A stretch of 64,000 nucleotides of DNA. Source: Balaenoptera acutorostrata. Its lineage: Eukaryota; Chordata; Mammalia; Artiodactyla; Balaenopteridae. Shown piece by piece: positions 32,480-43,640 of the stretch. How positions within the stretch are numbered: the first letter of the stretch is position 1; the number at the start of each line of letters is the position of its first letter. The position numbers and the translations under genes were made by a program. The stretch is taken from positions 1,550,001 through 1,614,000 of the forward strand of contig NC_080067.1 in assembly GCF_949987535.1 (NCBI RefSeq), read 5' to 3'. The notes below the pieces were generated by a model, which made no database searches, had not been told where the DNA came from, and saw only the letters and a list, made by a program, of their open reading frames with translations.

Positions 32480-33485
32480 ATGTAACCTTCCTTGGCAAGT
32501 GCCCCTTGGTGCCTCTAGGCTGTTTCATACTTATATTTGCTATCAACACCTCCATGCAGTTTGGATTGTATATGGGCATACCAGGGACCCTCCTTGGGGC
32601 ACCAAGACCCCCAAATCTAGAGCTCTTAGAAACTGTCTCTCGAATCTGACATCTCCCTTACTTCATTTGCACGTCTGCCATTGTTTAGTCCAGCAAAGAA
32701 AAAGTTGAATACTTACTCCTCCTAGAGCTTCTCAGATCGCAGGGTTAAGATAAAAATAGTGAAATCATGAGACAATACGCTGAAGTTCTCAATGCTTCTA
32801 ATTCCAACACCCACACAGATTCTGGGATGAAAGAAACCAACCAGTTCGCCTTGGCTCCTCCTTACAGGCACTTTCCAAGAAATGCTGATGTACGCTAGAG
32901 GTAATCTTTTCTCCTCGTTGTTCGTTTCTAGATACTTTCCCAACAAAGTTTTTTTTGGTTTTTTGTATTGTTTTGTTTTTAACCTTAACTGGCCCATCAC
33001 TAGATGTACTTTTGGTGGTGTGTCCTTGTAATAAAGTCAACTGAGCAAAACCCAGAGGCGAGGATGTTTTCAAATGTCTTTTGGGAAGAAAGAAAACAAT
33101 CCACAAAAAGAAAGGCAACACTGTTCCTTTATAAATAGCCTGCTGTGGCAAAAAAGGAACACACAGAAAAGGACAATTTTGTGATTCAAAGGGAATGCAG
33201 AAGTCAGAATTCCTGCCAACTGCAGAAGGACAGAAACTCAGAGCATTGGGAGGCAAGGCTGCCAGGATCGCTACTGATACACAAAGAGCTTCGTGCCTGC
33301 CCGTCCGCCCTGGAAGACATACTATGTATCTATCCCACTATAGTTCAGAAAATCTTCCTTCCTCTTTGTGGCATCGAGATCCTGATTTTGTAAAAGTTCC
33401 CACCACAAACGTTTTTCCAGAGATTCTTGGGAAGCTTCCTGGGTCCAACCCAGCCTACGTTTGACACCTGCCAGTAGCCACTGCG
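32480..33485. other. Unassigned sequence
   Basis: No repeat family or gene recognised. The 152-codon minus frame at 32798-33256 is low in recognisable features and overlaps other frames; I regard it as chance. Confidence 0.45.
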
Positions 33486-33655
33486 CCAATGTTTTTCAAA
33501 CTTTAGTGTGCTTGGAAATCATCAGGAAAGCTTATTTCAAATGTAGCATCCTGGAACCTGTCCACCGGAGATTTACTATGCATGGGATGGCACCCAGGAA
33601 CTCACATTTTTAACAAGCAATACAAGTGATTTTGATGCGTCGTTGAGAAACACCA
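33486..33655 (-). mobile_element. MER5A-like DNA transposon
   Basis: Runs from CCAATGTTTTTCAAACTTTAG to GTTGAGAAACACCAT, with ACTCACATTTTTAACAAGCAATACAAGTGATTTTGATGC in the interior. It fits MER5A in reverse. Confidence 0.8.
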
Positions 33656-34373
33656 TCCTAGGTGTCTCAGGGTGAAGCTAGGAAAACCCTGATCCTGGTG
33701 CCTGGTTATATGGGCACAAAATTTATTCTACCTTGGTATTCCCTACTTCTCTCCCCAAGGACAGAATCAGTAGATAAGCAACATAAAACTGTGTTACCAA
33801 AGCCTGTATGCAAGTCCTTCCAAAAGAGAAGAGACATATAAAAAGCAACACTGCTCACCAAAAAAATATGTGCTGAGCAAGAATATGTTGTCAGATTATT
33901 AAGCTTTAGTTTATGTATTAATTAAGATTTCTTTTCTCAAACAAACGAAAGAGTTAGGCCACAAGTACATATTTTTCTCCCCTAATAAACCATGAGATTG
34001 GAATATTACATGCCAATGCCTTGTCTACATTGTCCATCTGTGAGCCCAGTGAGTTGGCCGGGCCCTGGAAGACGCAGACTGGGAGATGAGCTGTCCGACC
34101 ACTGACTGCGTCTCCACAGAGGATCATGGGGAATTCACATGACACGTCGGCTCGGGTGTCTGTGTTTCTGGGCAAGAGAAGTTCTAGGCTGTCCACCTTG
34201 GAGAGGCAGCTGACTCTCACTTCTTAAAAGCCTTATTTCTCAGGTCAAAGACATCCCCACGAAAGCAGGATTTCTCTTTTCCAAGATTCGTGGGCAGAGG
34301 CATTCAGGGGAGGTCACGATAACATCATCTCTATTTGAGCCCAAATTGACGTTGCTTTCACTCTTGTTCTACA
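33656..34373. other. Unassigned sequence
   Basis: No repeat family or gene recognised. The minus frame 33954-34220 (88 codons) has no domain. Confidence 0.5.
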
Positions 34374-34387
34374 AAAATAAATGAACA

Positions 34388-34700
34388 GGACTTCCCTAAA
34401 GGTGCAGTGGTTAAGAACCTGCCTGCCAGTGCAGGGGACACGGGTTCCATCCCTGGTCCAGGAAGATCCCACATGCCGTGGAGCAACTAAGCCCGTGTGC
34501 CACAACTACTGAGCCTGCGCTCTAGAGCCCATGAGCCACAACTACTGAAGCCCGTGCTCCGCAACAAGAGAAGCCACCACGATGAGAAGCCCGCGCACCG
34601 CAACAAAGAGTAGCCACCGCTCGCCGCAACTAGAGAAAACCCGTGCACAGCAACGAAGACCCAATGCAGCCAAAAATAAATTAGTTTTTAAAAAATTTTT
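34388..34700 (+). mobile_element. CHR-type SINE, longer body subtype
   Basis: A complete SINE with a perfect 14-bp TSD (AAAATAAATGAACA at 34374-34387 and 34701-34714). The A box is intact (GGTGCAGTGGTTAAGAA), but the B box is damaged: GGTTCCATCCC instead of GGTTCGAGCCC. The body contains the ACAACTACTGAGCC / ACAACTACTGAAGCCC near-repeat shared with the copy at 40.2 kb and absent from the shorter SINEs. Confidence 0.96.
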
Positions 34701-34769
34701 AAAATAAATGAACACATAAACAGGATTTTTTTTCCTTTCATTTATGAATAGATGCAGAAGCAGAAGTGC

Positions 34770-35070
34770 ACAGAGTGTCAGCACCCAGCTGGGTGAGTTT
34801 TCACAAAGTCGAGCACACCTCTGTAACCATCCTCTGTACCTAGACACGAGATATCACAGGATCCCAGAAACCACCTCTTACACGCTGCCAGTCACTGACC
34901 CGCCCAGGATAGGGGCAAGGGCAGGGTTTTGCCTACTGTTGGCCCTTATAAAAGAAATAATGTCACCTGTGCTGTTTTGTGTCTGGTATCTTTCAAAATA
35001 AGTGCTTGTAACACATGAGTGCCCATCTGGTACCCTCTGTTCTCCTGGAATGCTGTTATTAATCAAACCA
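34770..35070 (-). repeat. Old L1 fragment
   Basis: GAGTTTTCACAAAGTCGAGCACACCTCTGTAACCA, CCAGTCACTGACCCGCC, TTTTGCCTACTGTTGGCCC and GCTGTTTTGTGTCTGGTATCTTTC follow the order of a common old L1 region in reverse. Confidence 0.6.
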
Positions 35071-35693
35071 TTAAAAAGTATTCGGTAGAGCAAAGCGATT
35101 GACCTACCGTATGAGAAAGCCCTCTAAATTTTAGCAGCAGCCTAAAGCATGAAATTAGCAGATACTCACCACAGACACCACTGATGCCTTTCCATCAGAT
35201 AAATTCACACCAAATGCCTGCTGTGTGTCCCCCACTGGGCTGTCAGCTCTGCATTAGAACCAGGGGCTAGAAAAGGTATGGCCCACACCCAGAAAGCACT
35301 CAGAATATACCTGGAGAAGTCAGTACACACAAAAAAAGAAAGATCAAGATGTGTGCATATGTATTTATAGTACTACACTGTGTGGTCCAAACAATTGGAG
35401 AAAAAAAAACAGTAGGTGCTACTTGAGCTACAATAAGTAACAAAACAGTAAGGTGCTACTTGAGACAATAATTGCAAAATGAGTTCTGGAGGAAGGAGTC
35501 CAATGCGTGCTTATTGTCGAGGGAAGGCTTCACAAAACAGATGGCATTGTGTCCTATTCATTGTAGCCGGTGCTACAAAAACTGTGTTATCCATGGCACT
35601 AGGATAGGAGCAGGCAGCTCTGCAGGGAGGCCAGGCCCAGGCAAGCCCAGGTGGGCAAAAATAGGTAATGGGGCATAAAAGGAGGTCCCTTTT
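35071..35693. other. Unassigned sequence with short near-tandem repeat
   Basis: About 35200-35310 may be a MIR remnant (AAATGCCTGCTGTGTGTCCCC). At 35410-35427 and 35446-35464 the word CAGTA(A)GGTGCTACTTGAG is repeated with a single-base indel. Nothing else is recognised. Confidence 0.45.
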
Positions 35694-36473
35694 AGAGGCT
35701 GTGGAGAAAAGGGAACCCTCCTACACTGTTGGTGGGAATGTAAAGTGGTACAGCTGCTATGGAGAACAGTATGGAGGTTCCTTAAAAATCTAAAAATAGA
35801 GCTACCATATGATCCAGCAATCCCACTCCTGGGCATATATCTGAAGAAAACCATAATTTGAAAAGACACATGCACCCCAATGTTCATAGCAGCTCTATTT
35901 ACAATAGCCAAGACATGGAAACAACCTAAATGCCCATCGACAGAGGAATGGATGAAGAAGATGTGGTACATATATACAATGGAATATTACTCAGCCATTC
36001 AAATAGAATGAAATAATGTCATTTGCAGCAACGTGGATGGACCTAAAGATTATCATACCAAGTGAAGTAAGTCAGACAGAGAAAGACAAATATAATATGA
36101 TATCACTTATATGTGGAATCTAAAAAAAAATGATACAAATGAACCTTTTTACCGAACAGAAACAGACTCAGACTTCAAAAACAACGTGTGGTTACCAAAG
36201 GGGAAAAGTGGAGTTGGGGGAGGGATAAATTAGGAGCTTGGGATTGACATACACACACTACTATATATAAGATAGATAACCAACAAGGGCCTGCTGTACA
36301 GCACAGGGAACTCTGCTCAATATTCTGTAATAACATATATAGGGGAAAGAATTTGAAAAAGAATAGATACATGTATACGTATAACTGAATCACTTTGCTG
36401 TACACCTGAAACTAACACAACATTGTAGATCAACTATACTGTGATATAAAATAAAAAATTAAATTAAAAAAAA
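35694..36473 (+). mobile_element. L1, 5'-truncated, ORF2 C-terminus and 3' UTR
   Basis: Starts in the ORF2 C-terminal region (GCTGTGGAGAAAAGGGAACC) and ends CACCTGAAACTAACACAACATTGTAG, an altered polyadenylation region GATATAAAATAAAAAATT and poly(A). The TSD is AAAGGAGGTCCCTTTT at 35678-35693 against AAAGTAGGTCCCTGTT at 36474-36489, two differences in 16. The canonical CCAATAAA near the end is lost (CTGTGATATAAAATAAA). Confidence 0.94.
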
Positions 36474-36744
36474 AAAGTAGGTCCCTGTTGACAAAAAACA
36501 GAAAGGAATGTCAACATTTGTGAGTCAGTGATGATTTGCCACTGAGCTATTTTTTCCTCTGGGCAGCTCAGCACCTCTTTATGAATATGAAATCTTGTAC
36601 TTGAGCCAAAGAGGTTCCATAATTGAATCTTATATCTTGGTAACAGCACTCAGTGCCAGACAAGAGTTTGTTCTTTTTAGTACCAAAGAGTTCCCTTAAA
36701 GTTTGCAAAAGTTAAAAAAAAAAAAAATTAAAAATTAAATGATA

Positions 36745-36915
36745 ATAAAAAATCATTGATTTGGTGGCAGGAACTCTTCCATATACATGTTAGCTATAAT
36801 TTTCACCACGTCCTAAAAGGCAAATATATGAAAACTAAGACTCAGAGAGCTGCGACACCTATCTTAGGATTCACTAGCTTGTAGGGGGAATTGGCTGGAT
36901 ATGATATGAATCCAT
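36745..36915 (-). repeat. MIR SINE
   Basis: GGCAGGAACTCTTCCATATAC, ATTTTCACCACGTCCTAAAAGGC and ACTAAGACTCAGAGAGCTGCGAC follow reverse MIR order; diverged. Confidence 0.6.
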
Positions 36916-38641
36916 CTAGATACAAACATCTAGATAGAAAACCTAGAGAGCAGAGGGTGATCCCTTTCTGATGGGTGTGCTGATAGTGAGCACAATGGCC
37001 CAGTGTAATCAGTAATTATAGAGTATTTCCTATTCTATGGATTTTTTATTTTCTGTTGCTCCTAACAGTCCCACAGGCAGGCTCATCTCCTTTGGACCCT
37101 CGCAGTGACCATAGTGACTAAGCAAAGCCAGCCCAGTCACAGGGGGGCTCACTAGTTTGCAAGTGGGAGGCCACAGTTGAAGGCCAGGGCTTCTGGTTTC
37201 ATTGCCAGTTTTGTTCCCACAGAATAGAAGAGCACAACTTCAGTGCTTTCATATAAATGTAGACGATTAAGCATAATAGGGCCCTTGAGTCATGGGTGAA
37301 ATAAAAATCCAAGATATATACACTGATGAAATGTCTTTATAACACAGTTGCTCAAAATGCCCTTCTTAAAAGAGACCTGGAGAGGGGGTTAAGACTCAAA
37401 TAGTCCTAACAATCATATACTTCATCAAATCCCAGCTTTCTTTGGCAGCATGGAAATGTCTACAGAAACGGCTTTGCCCGCATCTGTCTGAGAATAAGAG
37501 AAGCAGAGGAAGGGTAAACGTGCAAATGAGGCCACAAAACTCAGGACCATGGATGCGTCTGAATTCCCAGCCCGCTGCTTGAGGGCAGCACCTGGCTCCC
37601 CTGGATAAAGGAACGGAAGCATGAAAAGAAGCTGGCAAGCTGTCCCAGAAAACACACCACGCTTGGGCGTCTTGCCTGAAAGAATCGGGCCACATAACAA
37701 GAGGATGTAAATGCTCAGTGGCTGACCTCAGCCTGAGCGAGCCTTGTGTGGGCAGTGCTCACGAAGACACTCGGACTTGGAGAAGAAGCCAGGTATCGCA
37801 TGCCACTAAGAACCACAGAAAAGAAGCTTCCTCGGAGGACAGGGCTAGACCAGACAGCCCCCTGCACCACAGAGAGCGTGAGCACAGTTTCAGAGGGCAA
37901 GCAGGATGCCTTATCATTACAGTCAAATAAACACGTGGCTTCTAGCATCCTTAGGCACCTCCTCGCCAACTGTTTTACCTCCTTGCTTAAAGTGCATTAG
38001 ACAAGGTCAGGGCTCCACCCAGAGTCCCCGGGATGTCGTTTGACCTTGGTGTATGTCCCTCCTACATTTTGGTGTGTTTTACATTCCAAAAGCTGGCAAG
38101 TGTTTTCAAGACTCCTTCAGGCTCTCAGAAGGGAGAGCCTGAAGCACCTGAAAATTCGTGTGTCCCTTGGACAACCCCGAACCGATGACTGACAGGTGTC
38201 AGCTTTGTCCAGGCTCCAAGATCAGTCTGTTTGCGCCTGGAAACCCACAGAGATTTTCATTCAACAGTTCTTTCTGCCTTCTGCTAAGCATGGGGGCTCA
38301 AATCCAGGCCAAGGAGCCAGCTGGAGGGGAGTGAAAATGCCACTCTCCAGGGCACACCCCCTGCCCTCTGAGAAGCCCACCTGCAAGAAATGTCACGCCC
38401 GTACACCTGTTTCAGTTACACATATCAGGAGGGCCCCTCTACATCAATAGATACAAAGAGATCCTGGGAAGGGTGTTGGATACAGGACAGGGTCTGTACG
38501 CAGAGATGAGTGTGCAAAGAAAATGTGCAAGCAGATTTGCACTGGAAGGCAGGTCTGAGCAGCTTAAAGTCAAAAGAAAGTGTGGCTGGGCAGGAAATCA
38601 GGTTGAAAGGTCAGGAAAGACAGGTGTGTTTCTCCTAGAGC
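36916..38641. other. Unassigned, moderately GC-rich sequence
   Basis: Several overlapping frames of 76-99 codons on both strands at 37396-38450 have no recognisable domain. Fewer repeats occur here than elsewhere. No splice-flanked exon is convincing. Confidence 0.45.
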
Positions 38642-38809
38642 CAAGGTTCTTAAAGTGTGGTCCAGCAGCAGTAACATCGCCTGAGAGCTTGTCAGAAATG
38701 CAAATCCTGGGGTCCCAGCCCAGACCTCCCAGGGTATGCGCCCAGCGATCTGTGGTTTAGCAAACCCTCCAGGTGATTCTGATGAATGCTGAAGTCTGAG
38801 AGTCATTGG
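38642..38809 (+). mobile_element. MER5A-like DNA transposon
   Basis: CAAGGTTCTTAAAGTGTGGTCCAGCAGCAG, TTGTCAGAAATGCAAATCCTGG, GCGATCTGTGGTTTAGCAAACCCTCCAGGTGATTCTGATGAATGC and GAGAGTCATTGG match MER5A on the plus strand almost end to end. Confidence 0.9.
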
Positions 38810-39543
38810 TCTAAGGTGTGACTCTCATAGAACCCTGCTCCGAGCATGTGAGTAACTGCCGCCCTGCCCTAAACACCAGGTGTTATGGGGTAAATGGCTT
38901 AGACTGTATAGTACTGGTACAGACCCGGGTAAAGCTTGAGTTACAGGGTTTTATTCACTGTGGCCTTAAGGCCTTAAAGAGAAAGTCAAATCCTCACCTC
39001 CAAACACATCGCTCAAGGATGCAGTGGTCCCCCCTGTCTGCTCTCATCTGTGCAGCGGTTGGCTAGGTGGGAACCGATTCGTGGAGAAGCCCCAATATGC
39101 CCCTACCTGTTTAGGATGGCAAACATGCAAGAGGCTGTAAAAGAAAAAGGAAATAAGGAAGATAAATAGAGAAGCGGAGAGTCGAGAGTGATGTTCTCTA
39201 AGTGGAAGTGCTGCGAGACCTGGGGGAACTGAGTGACCTCTCTGGACTTTGCTTTTCTCTGCTTTAAAACGAATGAGTCAGCTGGATGACCTCCACGGCC
39301 AATTCCAGCTCTAAAACTCTGTAACCCTCTCCCTGCAGTCTGTGCCTCTCCTCTCTTAGATGTACTGAGTCCCTGGGGGTCTAATCACCACTTCCTAATC
39401 TCTGGGTACATTTTTTCCTGCTGACATTCCCAAGGGCAAACTTCTACCGATTAAAAAACCTTTCAAAGTCTCTACTTTTGAACTGGGTGTGGGACTGGTG
39501 CCTACAAAGTAAGCATAGGTGAGAAAAGTGCATTTCAGCAATG
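38810..39543. other. Unassigned, with probable MIR3-type piece
   Basis: About 39150-39335 (GAGTGACCTCTCTGGACTTTGC, then GGATGACCTCCACGGCCAATTCCAGCTCTAAAACTCTG) looks like a MIR3-type SINE on the plus strand. The rest is unassigned. Confidence 0.5.
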
Positions 39544-39656
39544 GGAAAAAGAAATAGAGTTTAATAAGTATTAAAACAGAGAGAGAGGTTGATACATATG
39601 AAAAAAAAAATTCTCTCTCTCTCTCTTAATATGTATTAAACTCTTTATTTTTTCAT
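39544..39656. repeat. Imperfect inverted repeat (hairpin/cruciform)
   Basis: The left arm at about 39544-39588 (A-rich GAAAAAGAAATA, then GAGTTTAATAAGTATTAA, then a GAGA run) is the near reverse complement of the right arm at about 39613-39656 (a CTCT run, TTAATATGTATTAAACTC, then TTTATTTTTTC). A loop of about 24 bp holds GATACATATG and an A10 run. It could be a MITE relic or a replication-generated palindrome; I do not recognise a family. Confidence 0.85.
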
Positions 39657-39719
39657 ACCTGGATCTCTCCTTTCTCTTGCTGTTAACTAAATTCTCATTT
39701 CATACTTTGCTCCATTCTG

Positions 39720-39880
39720 CACTTGTGTGAAGAAATTCTCACAACAACCATAGGAGGTAGGTACCGTTATCTCTCCATCTTACAGTAAGAAAACTGAGTC
39801 TTAGGGACATTAATTCACAGTCCCAGGATGACACAGAGGGCAAGTGGCAGAGGTGGAACCCAAACCCAGGAAGGGCTGAG
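39720..39880 (-). repeat. MIR SINE
   Basis: ATTCTCACAACAACCATAGGAGGTAGGTACCG, CCATCTTACAGTAAGAAAACTGAG and GGCAGAGGTGGAACCCAAACC follow reverse MIR order. Confidence 0.8.
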
Positions 39881-40208
39881 TCCAGAGCCAGGTGCTAAGT
39901 CCTCCAGTGTGTTGCATCCCTAGAATTTCCTTTTTAAACTGCTATTTTGGAATAGAAATGAGTTTAGGAAACCTGGTGAAGGGTCACCTGTTCCTTAAAG
40001 TGGCCTTTCTGGGCTGTTGCAGACTCCCTTGGGCAGGGGAGGGGCCCCTGGTATTGAATCCCCACAGACAGCCATTGGAAGAGCATCAATTTCCCCCACC
40101 GGGGGACCAAGATGAATGAAACCAAGACAGGCCCACGACACCAGGGTCTCCGTGTTCACCATCAGAGCCTGAGTACCACTCCAGATTCCACTCTGAAAAA
40201 GCCATGTG

Positions 40209-40562
40209 GGGACTCCCCTGATGGTGCAGTGGTTAAGAATCCGCCTGCCAATGCAGGGGACATGGGTTCGAGCCCTGGTCCAGGAAGATCCCACATGCCA
40301 CGGAGCAACTAAGTCCGTGCGCCACAACTACTGAGCCTGCACACTAGAGCCCGCGAGCCACAACTACTGAGCCCACGCACCACAACTACTGAAGCCCGCG
40401 CGCCTAGAGCCCATGCTCCGCAACAAGAGAAGCCACTGCAATGAGAAGCCCGCGCACCGCAATGAAGAGCAGCCCCCTCTCAACACAACTAGAGAAAGCC
40501 CGCGTGCAGCAACGAAGACCCGACGCAGTCGAAAATAAATAAATAACTTAATTAATTAAAGA
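40209..40562 (+). mobile_element. CHR-type SINE, longer body subtype
   Basis: A full-length SINE with a 13-bp TSD AAAAAGCCATGTG at 40196-40208 and 40563-40575. The A box GGTGCAGTGGTTAAGAAT and B box GGTTCGAGCCC (40265-40275) are both intact. The body carries three ACAACTACTGA phrases where the 34.4-kb copy has two, which makes this the longest SINE body here. The tail is (AAAT)n with ATTAATTAAAG. Confidence 0.96.
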
Positions 40563-40575
40563 AAAAAGCCATGTG

Positions 40576-42039
40576 ACCTTGGGAAAGTCACTTGAGATTG
40601 CCAGGCCTTAGTCTATCTGGAAATGAAGGAAAGATTCCTTTCCTAAGGGGCAAAAAGTATCTGTGACTATTCTCACATCGCTTGACTCTTCACGGAGATC
40701 TGCTGATTTGCAACCCGGCTCCTTTATATGGGCAGAACAAACTCTGCAGAAAAGTGAGACAAGTAGCCAGGTCCCAGAAGTTGGTACTGGGCCCTGTGTT
40801 GTCATACACTGAAGGCTTCTCTCCACCTGAAGTTTCTACATTTACATGTCATATATTTGTTAGTCGGTTTTGTTGTTGTTTTTGTTCCTTTTGCTTCACC
40901 TCCCACAAGTTAGAATACTGTGAAACACAGTTAACCGATTATTCTAGCACCCAAAAGCCCTTGTTTTCATGTAGAGCAGTTGCTGTATCCTACATGTTGG
41001 TATCTAGCCCACTTAGATGACAGATTCCAGTCTCATTGTCGCACACAATTTTGCTTTTTCTTGTTTAAGCCTTTGATAGAAACGACCCTGTGATTCCGGG
41101 GGAAACCTCCTCTTCCCCTTTCACTGTTGTCTCCTCCACCTTTCGAGAAACAAATAGTTCAGAAAAGGGGAGATAATTATGAACCCCTTCTCTATTTTGA
41201 ATCACGTCCACTAGCATTTAATTTTTAAGGCTGGGTGAATTGCAGATTGAAAGAGTGCAGAGATGCAAATCAGGGTTACTCTTGGGTTTGAACCTCAGCC
41301 AGGAAATTACAGTGTTGGTGTCCCCACCAGGAAAAATCTGCCCTTCCTATTTTATTTCTTGACAGGTTCAAAGCATCAACTTAGAATATGGAAAATTACA
41401 TCTCAGAATCCATCTCTTCTCAATATCCAGTACACAGGTTCCAGTTCAATTTCGTTGTCAAGTCACATGAAGATTAATAACCCTTTAGGAGAGTAATCAT
41501 CTTACCCAACTAACTGAATGAATCTCCCTCAGTGGGAATTTTGACATGGCTAATCCATGGTCTTAGGAATCAGGGGGCTGGAAAGGAACTTAAGAGATGT
41601 CCTAGGTCATCTTCACATTTAGATTGAACCAAGTTCAAAATAAAGAGAATAATGAGATCTTTACTTAAAACAGTCAAAGATTCATTAGTCTTTTTTAGTA
41701 ATGCAATGCTTATTTCAGTAGACTAATACAAAAAATCGTTCACTTCTATTTTTCCAAGAGAAAGAGGAAAAGAAATGGTTTTGACGATCAGATGTTTAAT
41801 ACAGTTTAAACCCTAAGTGAAATTTGTACTTTAACTCATTAAGAATCTTTTAAAGAACCACGAATTTAATACCTTGGGAAAAATGGCTGAAATAAAGTGT
41901 GGGCATTTCTAAAATAAGTGTACTGTTGGCATAGACAAGCAGTGGCATTCAGAGCAACTAATTCAAACTGCCAGAAATATGCTATAATAATTCTGCACAT
42001 TAACAAAGAAAATTTGAAAATTAATTTATATATTGTATT
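40576..42039. other. Unassigned sequence
   Basis: No gene recognised. A possible MIR3-type remnant lies near 41575-41640 (GGAAAGGAACTTAAGAGATGTCCTAGGTCATC). The 112-codon plus frame at 40682-41020 has no domain. Confidence 0.45.
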
Positions 42040-42560
42040 ACTCAGGAATCTTATTTGCAAGCAATACACTCTGGCTGATTTAATCAGAAAATGAATGCAT
42101 TGAAATAATATCAGCTTCTTGCAGAGTTGAGTTGCTAGGAAGGTTGGAAATCCATCAGGAAGAGGGGATACTAGACCACATCCCAACCAGGGTCAGGGTT
42201 GTACCACAAGACTTACCTTATGGAGACGCTGCTTCCGATGTCCTTGAAAACCAAACCCAATAGTTTATAAAATGTCCCCCAATGGTCCCAGACCCCAGAT
42301 GTTACTACTGTACCTGCTACCCGAGAGTGTCCCAGAAATATATATATCCTCCACTGCTGCTGCCACCAGAACAAATGGGAATGAATGATACACTGTTCCT
42401 ACTTCTTTGCATTTCTAGCTCCCAATACTTAGGTGGATCGACTGATCAACTTCAGGTCAAGTGGCTACAAGAGAGTTCACGAAAGCAACTATGTACCCTT
42501 TTACTCTTCTGTTATGTGAAAAAGGCTCTTCCTCCCACCAAGACCCGTAGGGTGGGGGGC
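42040..42560 (-). mobile_element. Ancient dispersed repeat (same family as 12.4 kb), weak
   Basis: ATTTGCAAGCAATACACTCTGGCTGATTTAATCAG, then GAATGCATTGAAATAATATC, recalls the beginning of the unnamed family at 12.4 and 21.5 kb. It is weaker than those copies. Confidence 0.35.
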
Positions 42561-42574
42561 GACAGTCAGGAGAG

Positions 42575-42965
42575 GCCAAGTTATGCTGCAATAACCAACA
42601 ACTCCCCAAATCTTAGTGGCCCTAACATAAAACATTTTTGTTCTTTCTTTCTTTTTTCTCTGTCACACTTACATACCTGCAACTAATTAGCTGGGAGCTC
42701 TGCTCTGTGTCACTCTCTTATTCTCACTCAAGGACATGGACTGACAGTACCACCTCTGTGTGTAGCTGTAGGTCATATGGCAAAGGGAGAGCATGGCGAA
42801 ACATACACCGGCACTTAAAGCTTCTAACTGGGAGGAACACATGTCCTTCCCGCTTATCCTTTAGCGGCCAAAGCCAGCTCTGTGGCCACACCCACGTTCA
42901 AGAGGAAGGGGAGATGCAGGAAAATACAGTGCTACCATTTGCTCAGCAAAAGAACCAGAAGTACT
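42575..42965 (-). mobile_element. MaLR/ERVL-like solo LTR
   Basis: TATGCTGCAATAACCAACAACTCCCC, GGAGCTCTGCTCTGTGTCACTC, AACTGGGAGGAACACATGTCC and GCGGCCAAAGCCAGCTCTGTGGCCACACCC follow a common LTR read in reverse. No internal viral genes are nearby. The subfamily is uncertain. Confidence 0.55.
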
Positions 42966-43064
42966 TGATGGGCAGCACTCATGAATAGCGTAATGGTGAG
43001 TTCCCAAATATATGAAGGGGATTCAGACATCAGACGGTCAAAGACTGACACACAGCTGTTATAC

Positions 43065-43275
43065 GTTAATGATAGTTAACATTTACTGGGCAGTTACCTT
43101 GTTCCAAACATGGCTGCTATTAAATTGCCCTATAGACCTTATCTCATTGAATTGATTGTTTTAGCATTATCCTCATTTATCAAGGAGGAAACTGAGGCTA
43201 AAGAGATTATGTGACTTGCACAGGGTCACACACTAGGGAATGAAGAGCTGAGATTTCAACTTATAATTTTCAGGA
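43065..43275 (-). repeat. MIR SINE
   Basis: AGTTAACATTTACTGGGCAGTTACC, CTCATTTATCAAGGAGGAAACTGAGGC and GTGACTTGCACAGGGTCACACAC follow reverse MIR order. Confidence 0.85.
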
Positions 43276-43544
43276 ACTGTAAGCTAAAGACCAAAAAAAA
43301 AAATCACAGTTTTTCCTGAATGAACAATAGCCACAGAAAGTTCAAACAAAGGGGTGGCTGAAGACTCACGTGGGAAGTTAAGTTGCTCTTCTGCTTCCCA
43401 TCCTCTTGGTTCCTCTTCTCTTTTTGCTTCTTGCTCTCACGAATTCCGTGTGTCGATCCCAAGTCTGCTTGATGGAGACCTTGACCATGAGTTGCGGAGG
43501 GAAAGAAACCTGGGCCAAAGCCAGGGTCCTCATACCAGGCTTTG

Positions 43545-43640
43545 GACTGCAAGCAACGCCCAGCCACTCTGAGCCTCAGCCTTCTCAGCTGTAAAATGGT
43601 AATAACAACCTTAAATTAGAGGACTGTGGTAGAAGTAAAA
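43545..43640 (+). repeat. MIR fragment
   Basis: GAGCCTCAGCCTTCTCAGCTGTAAAATGGTAATAAC is the MIR core on the plus strand; the flanks are too diverged to extend it. Confidence 0.6.

Noticed and set aside
32798..33256. 152-codon minus frame
   Set aside because: No recognisable domain, and it overlaps frames on the other strand. A chance frame of this length is plausible in 64 kb.
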